In this document: positions 35,315 to 46,801 of the stretch, piece by piece | Layout of the letters: each line of letters starts with the position of its first letter | Numbering within the stretch: the stretch's first letter is position 1 | From: CAVSWT01 sp963775245 | Lineage (GTDB): Bacteria; Bacteroidota; Ignavibacteria; Ignavibacteriales; Ignavibacteriaceae | Assembly (NCBI GenBank): GCA_963775245.1 | Contig: CAVZID010000033.1 | Span: forward strand, 1-64,000 | Reading direction: 5' to 3' | DNA length: 64,000 nucleotides | Translations under genes and position numbers: made by a program | Notes under the pieces: generated by a model | Databases searched by the model: none | Told to the model about the DNA's origin: nothing | What the model saw: only the letters and a program-made list of their open reading frames with translations

Positions 35315-36751
35315 TTGATTTCCATAGACGATGCACATTCTGGTATCTTGTGGTCGGCACTTTCTCGAATAACAATTCATTTATTTCAATTATTAACGTT
35401 AATTATTTTAGCACGACTACTCGAACCAGCAGAGTTTGGTTTGATAACTTCGTCACTAGTAGTAATAGGATTCTTAAATATATTTAAAGACCTTGGAATA
35501 TCTTCTGCAATTATTCAAAAGTCAGAGATTAATGATGTATTCTTAAGTAGTGTTTATTGGATCGTTATGATAATCGGAGTTACAATGAATATATTATTGT
35601 TCTTTTCTGCTCCCCTGATTTCAGATTTTTATAACGCACAGGAACTGACTAATATTTTAAAAGTTCTTTCATTTAGTTTTTCGATAACAAGTGCAACAGT
35701 AATTCATCAAACTTTATTAGAAAAAGAATTAAAATTTAAACAATTAGCGATTTATGAAACTATCGCTGTAATTGTAGGTTCAGTATTCGCAATATGTCTC
35801 GCATTTTTAGGCTTTGGAATTTGGAGTTTGATTATACAAAACTTGGCAAGTGCTTTTACGCTTTCAGTAATTCTTTGGATAAATATTTCATATAAGCCAA
35901 AATTAATTTTTTCTTTATTTGAGATCAAATCAATTTATAAATTTAGTCTAAATTTATCAGGTTTTAATATTGTTAATTATTTTGTAAGGAATGCAGATTA
36001 TGTCTTAATACAGAAATATTTAGGAGAGCAGCAACTGGGGTATTATAATATTGCATATAGAATAATGCTCTACCCATTGCAAAATATAACGGCAGTCTTT
36101 TCTAGGGTAATGTTTCCGTTATATTCAAAATTTCAGAGCGATCATTTAAAAATTAAAAAATTATATATTGAATTAGCAAATAACATAGCCCTGATATCAT
36201 TTCCATTAATGTTATGGATTACAGCTACTGCCGATATTTTGATATTATCCCTATTAGGCGAGAAATGGAAGGCTACTATCCCTCTTTTAATAATATTAGC
36301 ACCAATCGGAATGATTCAATCTATTTATACACCGGCAGGAACTATTTTTAAAGCTAAAGGAAGAACCGATATTTGGTTTTGGTGGGGAATTTTTACAGGC
36401 ATAATATATATTACTGCCTTTGTTGTCGGGTTGAAATGGGGAATATATGGAGTAGCTGTTGGTTATCTTTTGGCTAATTTAATTACCATTCTTCCTGGAT
36501 TATTATTTCCATTTAAGTTAATTGAATTGAATGTTATTGACTTTATCTTAAGTTTTAAGAGGACTTTTATAATAAGTATAAGTATGTTTTTTTTAATTTA
36601 TTTAATTAAAATTATTTTACTTAGTTATTTGAGCAATGTGGAGTTATTAGTGGTGTTAGTTCTATTCTCTTTACTATTTTATGTGCCTGTAAGTTTTAAA
36701 TTTAACAAACAAAACGTTGATGGTTTTTTAACTATTCTAAAATCTTTTTAA
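35315..36751 (+). CDS. Wzx-like lipopolysaccharide/exopolysaccharide flippase
   Basis: 478 aa with about 12-14 predicted membrane helices. It resembles the WzxC/MOP flippases: the N-terminus has LTLIILARLLEPAEFGLI, followed by the segment FKDLGISSAIIQKSEIND and later YYNIAYRIMLYPLQNITAVFSRVMFPLYS. It moves lipid-linked oligosaccharides across the inner membrane. The start codon is TTG at 35315; an AAGGA box sits 7 bp upstream and no ATG fits this frame. It lies between the Wzz-like and Wzy-like genes. Confidence 0.92.
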   Translation: MISIDDAHSGILWSALSRITIHLFQLLTLIILARLLEPAEFGLITSSLVVIGFLNIFKDLGISSAIIQKSEINDVFLSSVYWIVMIIGVTMNILLFFSAPLISDFYNAQELTNILKVLSFSFSITSATVIHQTLLEKELKFKQLAIYETIAVIVGSVFAICLAFLGFGIWSLIIQNLASAFTLSVILWINISYKPKLIFSLFEIKSIYKFSLNLSGFNIVNYFVRNADYVLIQKYLGEQQLGYYNIAYRIMLYPLQNITAVFSRVMFPLYSKFQSDHLKIKKLYIELANNIALISFPLMLWITATADILILSLLGEKWKATIPLLIILAPIGMIQSIYTPAGTIFKAKGRTDIWFWWGIFTGIIYITAFVVGLKWGIYGVAVGYLLANLITILPGLLFPFKLIELNVIDFILSFKRTFIISISMFFLIYLIKIILLSYLSNVELLVVLVLFSLLFYVPVSFKFNKQNVDGFLTILKSF

Positions 36752-36763
36752 CTTTTTATAAAT

Positions 36764-38191
36764 ATGTATTCAATAACTAAAAAAGAAGTTTCAAAAGGAG
36801 AAATATTTTATCTATTATCAACATTAGCTATGAGCTTAGGGTTCCAGGTTTTTATTATTAATTCCTTCCCACAATATACCATTTTACTTATATTATTTTT
36901 TATGTTATTACTTATATCAGTAATAATGTATATTGATTTCCTTCAAGACTTTTCAACTTTTCTATTAATAGTAAACTTCTTTCCTTTATTTTTACTGAAT
37001 AATGATTTTCACTACGATTTTAATTTGGAACTGCTAAGCTTCATTCCATTATTTATACTAATTCTATTTGCAATCTTTACATATCTGCTCACTGAAAAAA
37101 AATTTTCACTTCGCATGGGTTATTTAGAATTACCTATTATTTTAATTGTGCTTTATTTTGGAATTAGTGCCTTTATTGGAATGTCTTATGGGAGAAATGG
37201 TGCTTGGATATTGCATGAGTTTTTTCACTTCTGTCTATACTTAACAATTATTCCAGTTGCTTATTTAATAAACAAGCGTGAAAAATATTTTATGATATTA
37301 AAATTTCTTTTGTTTATTTCTATAATGATATCGATAGAATATTTGATTTATGATTTATTTTTTGTCAATGGTCGATTTGTAACTTTTCAATCTGGATTTA
37401 TGCCTCTCACAGTAGGAGTGATGTTTACCTATTTTTTATATACAAAAGGAATCATTAAAAAGCTCTGGGCAACTTTTGTCTTGGGAATCTTAATTGCCGG
37501 TACTTTCGTTACTTTAACAAGAACTCTTTGGATTATAACTTTTTTAGTACTTATTTTAACTTATTTAGTATATGTTAAAGTAAATAATAAATTTAATTTT
37601 TTAAGAATTACCTCTCTCATTTTTATTCTGGTTATTTCAAGTTTAGTATTTAAAGGCTCTACTAAACATGTACAAGCAAAATCTGTCGCTTTACAATCAG
37701 TTAAATATAGAACGAGTTCAATATCAAATCCGTTAGAGGACTCTTCATTTCTAATGCGAGTTGAGTTTGATTATTATTCCATTCAAAGATTTTTAGAGAA
37801 ACCTATTTTAGGCAGTGGCTTGGGCGATTATTTAAAATATAAAATTGTTTTTGTAAGCAACTTACCTAACTATTATCCAGATAGCTCATGGTTTTATTTT
37901 TTATGGAAAGGTGGCGCAATAGGATTTTTATTATTCTTATGGTTGTATATTCGTTTTTTTAAAGCAGCATATTTTGTTAGTAATAACACCAGTGATATAC
38001 GTGTAAAATATATTTGTATCGGACTTCTTGCTGGATTTATAGGTCTGTCTTTTCTAGCATTTCTGTCGCCATTACTAATTAAATATAAAACTAATGCATT
38101 GATTGCATTTCTTTTTGCATACATTGAATTCGAAAGAAAAATAATATTAAAAGGTGATATAAAAAACAAACGGGAATCTCTTGCTAGTTAA
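36764..38191 (+). CDS. O-antigen polymerase/ligase-like membrane protein
   Basis: 475 aa, almost entirely hydrophobic with about 10-12 membrane helices. One large periplasmic loop near residues 310-380 contains EDSSFLMRVEFDYYSIQRFLEKPILGSGLGDY. A loop with conserved Arg and a G-x-G in this place is typical of the Wzy/WaaL superfamily. It follows the flippase by 12 bp and overlaps the frame of the next glycosyltransferase. Whether it polymerises repeat units or ligates chains to a carrier cannot be decided. Confidence 0.85.
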   Translation: MYSITKKEVSKGEIFYLLSTLAMSLGFQVFIINSFPQYTILLILFFMLLLISVIMYIDFLQDFSTFLLIVNFFPLFLLNNDFHYDFNLELLSFIPLFILILFAIFTYLLTEKKFSLRMGYLELPIILIVLYFGISAFIGMSYGRNGAWILHEFFHFCLYLTIIPVAYLINKREKYFMILKFLLFISIMISIEYLIYDLFFVNGRFVTFQSGFMPLTVGVMFTYFLYTKGIIKKLWATFVLGILIAGTFVTLTRTLWIITFLVLILTYLVYVKVNNKFNFLRITSLIFILVISSLVFKGSTKHVQAKSVALQSVKYRTSSISNPLEDSSFLMRVEFDYYSIQRFLEKPILGSGLGDYLKYKIVFVSNLPNYYPDSSWFYFLWKGGAIGFLLFLWLYIRFFKAAYFVSNNTSDIRVKYICIGLLAGFIGLSFLAFLSPLLIKYKTNALIAFLFAYIEFERKIILKGDIKNKRESLAS

Positions 38192-38207
38192 TATTGAAGA
38201 ATTAAGT

Positions 38208-39119
38208 ATGGGAAATAAAATTAATGTATCTATTATAATTGTAAATTATAATTTAACCGAAAGTATAAGAAAACTATTAAAATCAATAAAAGAATTTGTA
38301 AATAATATATTATTTGAAGTTATAATAATAGACAATAATTCCCCTGATCGTTCGATTGAAAAATTAAATGACGAATTCCCCGAATATAAATTCCAATTTT
38401 TAGATACAAACCTTGGATTTGGTCATGGAAATAATTCGGGTGTAAAAATATCAAGGGGAAAGTATTTATTGCTACTAAATCCAGATACATATTTAATTAA
38501 TAATTTACCTCTTGAATTATTTCATTTCTTAGAAAATCACTCAGAAGTAGGAACTATTGGTCCAAAATTAATTTTCCCGGATGGAAAATATCAAATATCT
38601 TATGCTCGCTTTCCTAATATAAAACAAGAATTACTTAATACTATCGGCTTAATTGGAATAACATTATCTTTATTATATAAATTGAAAGATTTGATCTATA
38701 GAAAAAAAGAATTTTATAATGTCGATTTCGTATTTGGATCCTGTATGTTTATAAGAAAGGATGTTTTCTGTGAAGTAAATGGTTTTGATGAAGATTATTT
38801 CCTTTTTTCTGAAGAGGTGGATCTTTGCTATAAAATTAAAAATGCTGGTTTTAAAAATATCTATTGGAAAAAAGGCAGTATTGTTCACGAGAAAAGTTTA
38901 ATTACCGGTAAAGATATGTCTGAAAGAATTAAACTTAGCTATGAAAGTCGTCTTAAATTTTTTAAAAAACATTATTCAAAGTTCAGGTTGTTTTTTCTTA
39001 GATATACAATTATTGGAACCTTTCTTTTTAAACATCTTACTCTATTCAGAAAGGGGAGAGCAAAACAAAAATATAAAAAGGCATACCAATCAATTATCAA
39101 ATATTACCTTAATAATTAA
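38208..39119 (+). CDS. GT2-family glycosyltransferase (rhamnosyltransferase-like)
   Basis: About 303 aa. The frame opens with a TTG at 38181, but the ATG at 38208 fits the usual N-terminus (INVSIIIVNYNLTESIRKLL) better and avoids overlap with the gene before. The GT-A fold motifs are present: IIIDNNSPDRSIE, NLGFGHGNNSG, and LLNPDTYL with the DXD-like metal site. FGSCMFIRKDVF and the acidic EEVDLCYKI follow. It is related to dTDP-rhamnosyltransferases in the WbbL/RfbF group. Donor and acceptor are unknown. Confidence 0.9.
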   Translation: MGNKINVSIIIVNYNLTESIRKLLKSIKEFVNNILFEVIIIDNNSPDRSIEKLNDEFPEYKFQFLDTNLGFGHGNNSGVKISRGKYLLLLNPDTYLINNLPLELFHFLENHSEVGTIGPKLIFPDGKYQISYARFPNIKQELLNTIGLIGITLSLLYKLKDLIYRKKEFYNVDFVFGSCMFIRKDVFCEVNGFDEDYFLFSEEVDLCYKIKNAGFKNIYWKKGSIVHEKSLITGKDMSERIKLSYESRLKFFKKHYSKFRLFFLRYTIIGTFLFKHLTLFRKGRAKQKYKKAYQSIIKYYLNN

Positions 39120-39319
39120 AATTATATTTAATGTATTGTTAGGTGTCATTAGTTAAACTCATTGCAATTATGCAATATCGACTTTAATTTATGATTAAAT
39201 AATTTTTATATCGTACAGTACAATTTGATTTTGTTGGAAAAATAAAAGTAGTTGATACATTTAAAGAAGTTCATTAAATTATTATTATTTTAAATCAATA
39301 AAAAATCTTAGGGGTAGAA

Positions 39320-41492
39320 ATGTTCAGATTTTTTTTAATATCTATTTGTTTAACTGCAACAACTGTTTATTCTCAATGGCAATGGGTACATCCCCAACCA
39401 CAGGGTAATAATTTAAATGATATTAAAAGTATTTCTAAAAATGAAGTTATTGTTGTTGGTGATTATGGTACTATATTAAAAAGTATAAATAGCGGTAAAG
39501 ATTGGCAGTTAATTGAATCCAGATTAAATAGTAATCTGAATTCAATTAGTGTAGTAGGAAATAATATTTGGATTTGCGGTGACGGTGGAATTATAATTAA
39601 TAGTAGTGATTATGGTACAAGCTGGAATTATCAAACAAGTAATACCAGCTCAAATTTAAATTCAATTTTCTTTTTAGATAGTCTAAACGGATTTTCGGGA
39701 GGGGGGTACTGGAATTCTTACTCGTTTGGAAGTACTTTTCTTCGTACAACAAATGGGGGGAAGAATTGGGAAAAAATTGAAGTTGCAACTAAATCTACGA
39801 TTAATAAAATTTCCTTTATAAACAAAGAAGTGGGATTCATGTGTGGAGGTATACCTTATATGATTAGTGCAGATACTAATGCTGTATTTTTAAAAACTAC
39901 AGATGGCGGCTTAACATGGAATGGAAAGTCTTTCAATCGATCTGATTTTACCTCATTGTATTTTGTTAATGAAAATGTTGGGTATCTAACATCTGAGGGG
40001 AGCTATTACTTTAAAACAAGTGATGGCGGAGACACCTGGACACTGAATTTACTTCCTGGACCTGGGAACTGTGTTTTCTTTTAAAGATAAGAACAATGGC
40101 TGGATTGTTGGAGGAGGTAACACATTTGGAGCCGAAATCTATCATACAACAAATGGAGGAATCGACTGGGGAACTACAGCATCTTGGGCAAGCGGTTATT
40201 ATTCGGAGTTTAATGCATTGGGCTTTGTAGATTCTAATTTAATTTATTTCGTTGGCATTGACGGTGAAATAAGAAGTAGTGCAAATGGAGGAAATAATTT
40301 AGCTCTTTTAATAAGAAGATATTTTTCTAATGCATATTCTCCTTCTTTTATAGATTCTTACAATGGGTGGGTAGCTAGTTCAAATAAAATACTTAAAACA
40401 ACAGATAGAGGTAACTCCTGGGTAAGTTATACAAATAACGCAGGTTCTATTGAAAACCTGGTATTCATCGATAGTACTTTTGGATATGGAAACACCCGGG
40501 ATAATGTAGTTACGTCTTCGGATGGCGGTAAAACCTGGAATCAATTTTCATTAAAAGATTTGGAACCTTCAGGTTATTCGTTTTCTATATGTGCTTTTCA
40601 TCAGGCAGATGAAAAACATGGGATTGCTTGTGCTTCTGTAATGGAACCTCACATGGGAGGACAATGGGTAGTAGTTTTTTCTACTTCAGATAGATGGTCA
40701 ACAGTTTCAAGTTCTCCTATTGCTAGTAATAATATCAGTGATGTCTCATCATACAAACAATATGCATGGGCTGTTTATAGAGGAGGATTTATTGTACGTT
40801 CTGATGATTATGGAAAAAATTGGCAAAAAATTAATTTAGCATATTCAGACTACTATAATAAAATTTTAGCACTTGATACTAATAAAATCTGGATAGTTGG
40901 AAGAAATAATTTATTGTTGAGCACTGATACAGGATTAAACTGGGAACGCGTTGACTCGGTTCCAGGGGGCTATGAATATGAAGATATTGATTTCATTGAT
41001 AGGAATAATGGATGTTTATTAGTATCGAAAAATTATCAAAGTGAAATTTATTGTAGCTTGGATGGAGGAAGGAATTGGAAAAAGCTGGAATATGATTTAC
41101 CAGGTTATTTTAATTCTATTGAACTAACCAAAGATAATTATTTATTTGCTTTTGGCGATAATGGCAAAATATTAGCAACTAATAAGTTACCTTTTGTTTA
41201 TACTACTACTTCTCCAGTTAACGATATTAACGCGTTCAGACTTTTACAAAATTACCCCAATCCGTTTAATCCATCAACGAAAATAGAATATTCTATTCTA
41301 CAATCAGAGAATGTAACAATAAAAATTTACAATGTATTAGGCAGGCAAATAAAAACTTTCGTAAATGAAGAAAAACCTGCGGGGGATTATATTGTAGAAT
41401 TTAACGGAAATAATTTACCAAGCGGTGTATATTTTTATCAAATCCAGGCGGGGAATTTTATTGAAACAAAGAAAATGTTATTAATCAAATGA
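39320..41492 (+). pseudogene. Secreted YCF48-repeat protein with type IX sorting domain, frameshifted
   Basis: Two frames, 39320-40084 and 40071-41492, join into one product of about 724 aa. It has a signal peptide (ending in VYSQ), YCF48/BNR-like propeller repeats (SINSGKDWQL, TTNGGKNWEK, TTDGGLTWNG, TSDGGDTWTL, TTNGGIDWGT) and a sorting domain (LLQNYPNPFNPSTKIEYSI ... TKKMLLIK). The repeat pattern runs across the junction, so a single-base insertion near 40064-40070 explains the break better than two genes. The ribosome site contains AGGGGTAG. The gene sits within the polysaccharide cluster, suggesting a surface protein made along with the polymer. Confidence 0.85.
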
Positions 41493-41502
41493 GGAGGGGA
41501 AT

Positions 41503-42955
41503 GTGAAGGTAAAATTTTTATCTGTAATACTTTTATTAATTCAAAATATTTTCGGCCAGGCGGAGTATAAAATGCTGGATGCATTTGCCTCAGGTTCTAT
41601 TACAGATACGTTCATTTCAGCAGAATTCTTCAATTATTCCGATACTGTAAGTGAACAGATTGCATATTATTTTACGAATAAGAATGAATGGCATGTGCTA
41701 GTAAGGGATACTGCCGGGAATAATTACACCAAATTTTCCGGCCAAATCGACACAGGAAAAACCATTCAAAAAATGAAATTATTTCATTATAAAAATGGAA
41801 TATATTTAGCTCTCATTGGCAATAATTCTGATGTCACTTTTAATCTTTATGTAGTAAATATTATGGAAAACAAAACTGTAGATAGTATTGAAGTGGATCC
41901 ATCGTATTATGTTAATTACAATTTTCCTTATAATGAATTAGAGTTTAATTCTTTAAAAGTATTAAAAGCTAATCACGGTAACGCACAAATTTTAATTGGC
42001 TATAAGGGGATCGGTTACGGACACAGTGCTGGAGTGGATTGGTATTCAGAAGAATCAAAAATATTGATATTTAACTTTAGTGATTCGTTAGCTTTTTCAA
42101 ACTATTTCAAAAATTCATCGGATTTTTTTTCTAATAGTAACATTAGTTACGGGTACAAATCGGCTGGTGATTCTTGGAACGGGAGTAGCAGCGGTTCAGA
42201 AGTATTTTCAATCTATCACGTAAACGATGCAGATACAATTACAGAAGGAGAAAATCTTTTTAGTGATAATTCAATGTATAGTTCAAATTATACTGTTATT
42301 TCTTCTGACGACACCACAAATTTTTCTCATCCGTTTGTATTAAATAATACAATCTTTTTATATGGAATTTTTTTGGCAGACGGACATCAAAATTGGAAAT
42401 ATTATTTTTATGATCTTAATTGGGGGAAAATTACTTCGTCAGCTAACTTAACTGTAAATAATACATACTATGTTATATGCTATGTTGGTTATAAAATGTC
42501 AATTATAGGACGTGATAATGGTCAGCAAATGTATCACGAAAACGGACCTATATCACCTATAAAAATATTAGAAGATACAAAAAACAAATTGTATTTTTTA
42601 GCTAAACCAGGCCAGCAAACTTATGTACTATATGAACTGGATAATTTTAATAGCATCGTTTCGGTAAAAAAAGATAAACCGGACACACCGGATAAATTCT
42701 TAGTAATGCAAAACTATCCCAATCCGTTTAATCCATCAACGAGAATAAATTATTCTATTCCGCAATCAGAAAATGTAACGTTTAATAATATTTAATGTCT
42801 TAGGCAGGCAAATAACAACACTTGTAAACCAAGAAAAGCCGGCTGGAAATTATACTGTTGAATTTAACGGAAGCAATTTACCAAGCGGTGTTTATTTTTA
42901 TCAAATTCAGGCGGGGAGTTTTATGGAAACTAAAAAAATGCTTTTACTCAAATAA
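41503..42955 (+). pseudogene. Secreted protein with type IX sorting domain, frameshifted near the end
   Basis: The frame from GTG 41503 (preceded by a strong GAGGAGGGGA) runs to 42795 with 430 aa. The remainder of the sorting domain (IFNVLGRQITTLVNQEKPAG ... LPSGVYFYQI ... TKKMLLLK) continues in another frame to a stop at 42955. One extra base near 42787 breaks it. It has a signal peptide (MKVKFLSVILLLIQNIFGQ) and a beta-rich central region without a recognised family. If the shift is real the product would lack a working sorting signal and should stay in the periplasm. It follows the 39320 gene by 10 bp. Confidence 0.82.
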
Positions 42956-43095
42956 TTTTTTCAAAACAACAAATTAATTTTCAAACATATTACTAGAATC
43001 AATATTATAGGGAAGTTTAGTTTGAATAAAATTTGAATAAAATCACTATATTTCACAGTTAGAAAAAATTTGTGAAAAAAATGCAATAATTTTTT

Positions 43096-44355
43096 GTGGA
43101 AAATATTAAAAAGGTTTTAATAATTGCGCCATACTGGGGGAATGTAAAACACGTTGGAAGTAAAAGAATAAAACGATTCATCAGATGGTTCCAGTCTAAA
43201 AACATTGAAGTTGTTATAATTAAAGCAGGAATAAAAGACTCTGAAGAGAAGAAAGACTGGGGATATGAGATTATAGTAAAAGATCCGGCTTTAAAATTAG
43301 GATTTAACTACACAGGTGAAACATATTCTTCAAATTCTTTTGGTTTTATAAAATCTTTACTTAGAAAAATTTTAATAGTTTCACTAATCCCGGATGCACA
43401 AAGTATTTGGGCAAACAGAATTTTATCAAATTTCTTAGTCAGAAAACAATATCCAAACATAACCTATGTTCTTTCTTCCAATCCCCCTGAGTCGACTCAT
43501 ATTGCTTCATATAAAATTGCACAAAAGCTAAATAAAAAATTAATAATTGATATGCGTGATGGATGGTTGGATGAACCACTAAGTAAAGTAATAAATAAAG
43601 TCCCGTTTAGAAGATTTATTGAAACTAAATTAGAAAGTAAAATTTTGAAAAGAGCCGATTTTATTTTTGTAACATCATCAAAATGGAAAAGTTTGCTAAA
43701 TTCCCGGTTAGATTTTACAATGGGTAAAACATTTGTTTTAACAAATGGTTATCCGCAAAATCTGGATTTTATTGTCCCAAATAAAGATAAAAGGGATAAA
43801 ATCTTATTATTCCACACAGGAAAATTTACAGGTTCAAGTAATACCAGGAAAATTAATATTTTACTTGATATCATTTTAAAGAACATTTCCGAATATGAAA
43901 CCAGAGGCTCAATGATCTTACTTGGAGATCTTGAACCCGAAGAATTAGATTTAATAACTAAATACAAGAAAAATTTTAACGACAATGGATGGGATATTCA
44001 ATTTTCCAATTCTATATCACAAAGCGAAATGTATGAAAAATTATTGTCTTCAGATGGTTTATTATTATTAAGCACTTCTCAAGCAGCTATTCCAAGTAAA
44101 TTATTTGAATATATTCTTACTAAAAAGCCGATCCTTGCGATAACTCCTAAAAATAGTGCCACTTGGGAAATATGTGAAAAACTACCGCAAGTATTTTTAA
44201 GCGACTATAGAAATAAAAGTGAAAATGATAAATCCATTATTGAATTTCTCGAAGTATGCAAAACTGGAAATGTTGCTTCAGTTGTCCCGGAAGAATATAC
44301 GGATAGATATTTATCAAAAATGTTTTTAAAGGCATTAGGTCATACAGATAAATAG
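43096..44355 (+). CDS. Glycosyltransferase family 4-like protein
   Basis: 419 aa. The N-terminal half starts with KKVLIIAPYWGNVKHVGSKR and contains VLSSNPPESTHIASYKIA and LIIDMRDGW, typical of GT-B glycosyltransferases of the WcaI/group 1 type. The second half has LLFHTGKFTG, an ISQSEMYEKLLSSDGLLLL stretch and the nucleotide-sugar site PSKLFEYILTKKPILAI. The start is GTG at 43096. It is expected to add a sugar to the lipid-linked oligosaccharide in the cytoplasm. Confidence 0.88.
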   Translation: MENIKKVLIIAPYWGNVKHVGSKRIKRFIRWFQSKNIEVVIIKAGIKDSEEKKDWGYEIIVKDPALKLGFNYTGETYSSNSFGFIKSLLRKILIVSLIPDAQSIWANRILSNFLVRKQYPNITYVLSSNPPESTHIASYKIAQKLNKKLIIDMRDGWLDEPLSKVINKVPFRRFIETKLESKILKRADFIFVTSSKWKSLLNSRLDFTMGKTFVLTNGYPQNLDFIVPNKDKRDKILLFHTGKFTGSSNTRKINILLDIILKNISEYETRGSMILLGDLEPEELDLITKYKKNFNDNGWDIQFSNSISQSEMYEKLLSSDGLLLLSTSQAAIPSKLFEYILTKKPILAITPKNSATWEICEKLPQVFLSDYRNKSENDKSIIEFLEVCKTGNVASVVPEEYTDRYLSKMFLKALGHTDK

Positions 44356-44410
44356 AAATATTCGGCAAATGAAATTAGTCTGTTCACTCATAAGTTATTT
44401 AGATTAAGAG

Positions 44411-45373
44411 ATGAATAATTCGGAAAATATTACAAACCAGAATAAAGTCTTTGTAATATTAGTTAATTATAATGGTTCAGAAGATACGATTGAATGTGTG
44501 GAATCATTATTATCAAATGATTTTAAAAATTTTGAGATTATAATTATTGATAATAATTCTGAAGAACAGCAAAAAAAAATCCTTAAGGATAAATTAGTAG
44601 ATTCAGTAAAAATAATTTATTTAGATAATAACATAGGTTTTGCTGGCGGGAATAATGTTGGTATCAAATGTGCATTAGAACAAAATGCGGATTATATCTT
44701 ATTATTAAATAATGACACAATTGTTGAAAGTGATTTTTTAACTATTCTTTTAAATTCAATAATAAATGATAATACTATCGGTATTTGTACTCCAAAGATA
44801 AACTTTTATTCAGATCGCAACCGGATTTGGTCGGCTGGCGGTAAAATTAACAATATTAGAGGTTCAGCTTTTTCCAAATATGAAAATATAAAAGATGATG
44901 GAGATATTAAAAACAGATATGTTGATTTTGCATCCGGTTGTTGTTTATTAATAAAAAAAGAAGTGATTGAGAAAGTTGGGGTGTTGGATGAAAACTATTT
45001 CCTTTATTTAGAAGATACGGATTTTTGTTTAAGAGTTGTGGAGGCAGGATTTAAAATTCTATTCGTAGCAGATAGCAAAATATATCATAAAGTAAGTAAC
45101 TCAACTTCAAAAGGTAAATCTTCTTTACCTATATACTATAATACTAGAAACAGATTGTTTTTTACAAGAAAATATAATCCTAAAACCTTTTTTATTACGA
45201 TTTTATACATTTATGCTGCTATGTTATTAAAAAGCCTTTTATGGATTTTTACAGGCAAGTTTGAAAATATTTCTGCAATGAAAAAAGCTTATATAGATTT
45301 CTTTAAAGGTAGAATGGGCAAAACACATTTTGATGATTCTACTAGCTATTCGGATAATCATAGGGATATATAA
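44411..45373 (+). CDS. GT2-family glycosyltransferase
   Basis: 320 aa. Motifs of a GT-A inverting transferase: VFVILVNYNGSEDTIECVESL near the N-terminus, IIIDNNSEE, NIGFAGGNNVGIKCAL and LLLNNDTIV with the metal-binding acidic residues. The acceptor side has DFASGCCLLIKKEVIEKVGVLDENYF and EDTDFCLRV. This is the rhamnosyltransferase-like subgroup, close to the 38208 and 54147 products in organisation. It lies 5 bp before the GT9 gene. Confidence 0.9.
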   Translation: MNNSENITNQNKVFVILVNYNGSEDTIECVESLLSNDFKNFEIIIIDNNSEEQQKKILKDKLVDSVKIIYLDNNIGFAGGNNVGIKCALEQNADYILLLNNDTIVESDFLTILLNSIINDNTIGICTPKINFYSDRNRIWSAGGKINNIRGSAFSKYENIKDDGDIKNRYVDFASGCCLLIKKEVIEKVGVLDENYFLYLEDTDFCLRVVEAGFKILFVADSKIYHKVSNSTSKGKSSLPIYYNTRNRLFFTRKYNPKTFFITILYIYAAMLLKSLLWIFTGKFENISAMKKAYIDFFKGRMGKTHFDDSTSYSDNHRDI

Positions 45374-45378
45374 ATAGC

Positions 45379-46563
45379 ATGAAACATCAATATAAAACAG
45401 AAGTATTTTGGAAAAAGAGTCTTCAGCTATTTATAGATTTTATTGTCAATATATATGCAAAATTATTTATCAAGGAAAAGATTAATTTTCAATATACAGA
45501 ACCGAGAAATATTTTATTTGTGACACTAGCTCAATTAGGGGATGCTTTGGCAGAATCTTATGTTTTTCCTTTAATCAAAGAACAACATCCTGATGCAAAT
45601 ATCGATGTTATTACTAGTGAATGGTGCAAACCCATATTTGAAAATAATCCATACGTTCGAAATGTTTTTTTTTTCAATCATTTTAGGATGAATAGAACAG
45701 AAAAATCTTTTTTTAAAAAGATATTGAATCATATCAAAACATCAAAGTCAGCACTGGAAAAAATTCGTACATATAAATATGACCTTTCAATTGAAGGTGG
45801 AGTTACATATCCAAACGGAAATCTTTTATGCTATCGCGGCAAAGTTGAACAAAGGATTGGGACAGGTTCTGGTGGTTTTGGAGCTCTTTTAACAGATATA
45901 GCTTTATTTCCATCTCGCCCATGTTTTCACATAATAGAAGCGTTGTTGGAGGTACTGCGATTAATTGGGATTAATAGAAAGCTGGAAGACTTAAAACCTT
46001 ATTATAGTATTCCTAGAGAAAGTATTTTATCAAAACATCCTTTAAGAAATTATTTTGATAAGTCTTTTGTAATAATTCATCCAGAAAGTGGCAATTTTAA
46101 AAGAACAATGACAAAAGAATTTTGGCTGGGAATTATTAACATAATTTTAAGTAAAACAGATTTTCAAATTTTTATTTGTGGTACTTCTCAAAAAAGTATT
46201 GAACTGATAAATTTTCTTTTTACCAATTTAATAGAAGGAAAGAACCGCATTACAAATGCAATAAAAAAACTTTCACTTGATGAATTTTTTTTAATGAGTG
46301 AATATGCAAAAGCAGCGTTCACAGTAGAATCACTTGCTGCTCATTTATGTGCAATTAATTGTAATACAATTTCATTTTTTAAAAATCGGTCAGGAGCTTA
46401 TTTTTTCCCAATCTCAAATAAAAAAACAATAATAATTCACAATCACCTTCCATCGAAGAATATTAAAGTTCATTCAAATATAGAGAATTATTATGTGGAA
46501 AATATTGAATCGGATGAAACTTATAATCTTGTATATGAATTCATTTCTAATTTAATTCACTAG
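45379..46563 (+). CDS. Glycosyltransferase family 9 (heptosyltransferase-like)
   Basis: 394 aa. The GT9 pattern is visible: ILFVTLAQLGDALAESYVFPLIKEQHPDANIDVIT near the N-terminus and YDLSIEGGVTYPNG. In the second half are FVIIHPESGNFKRTMTKEFWLGII, and AKAAFTVESLAAHLCAI in place of the usual D(S/T)GxxHLA motif. The latter is weaker than in classical heptosyltransferases. It probably transfers a heptose or another sugar in the cytoplasm. Confidence 0.85.
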   Translation: MKHQYKTEVFWKKSLQLFIDFIVNIYAKLFIKEKINFQYTEPRNILFVTLAQLGDALAESYVFPLIKEQHPDANIDVITSEWCKPIFENNPYVRNVFFFNHFRMNRTEKSFFKKILNHIKTSKSALEKIRTYKYDLSIEGGVTYPNGNLLCYRGKVEQRIGTGSGGFGALLTDIALFPSRPCFHIIEALLEVLRLIGINRKLEDLKPYYSIPRESILSKHPLRNYFDKSFVIIHPESGNFKRTMTKEFWLGIINIILSKTDFQIFICGTSQKSIELINFLFTNLIEGKNRITNAIKKLSLDEFFLMSEYAKAAFTVESLAAHLCAINCNTISFFKNRSGAYFFPISNKKTIIIHNHLPSKNIKVHSNIENYYVENIESDETYNLVYEFISNLIH

Positions 46564-46801
46564 ATTTAGTTATTGAAAAAGTTACAAAATTATTTTCTTC
46601 AAGCATTTTCACTTAGATTGCTATTATTTTGAATATTTGTCAGAAAATGAAATATTAGGTTTGATTATATTGTCTTGGTTTTTTGCTTATTTTGAATTAT
46701 CTTAATTTTTCTAATTTAATCATATAAAAAAGTTATTTATAAGATTTAAATGGTAATAATCCATTACTGAATTTATAAATACATTGTTGGAGAAGTAATT
46801 T

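Noticed and set aside
38181..38207. TTG at 38181 as the start of the glycosyltransferase
   Set aside because: The ATG at 38208 matches the family N-terminus and removes the overlap with the upstream gene.
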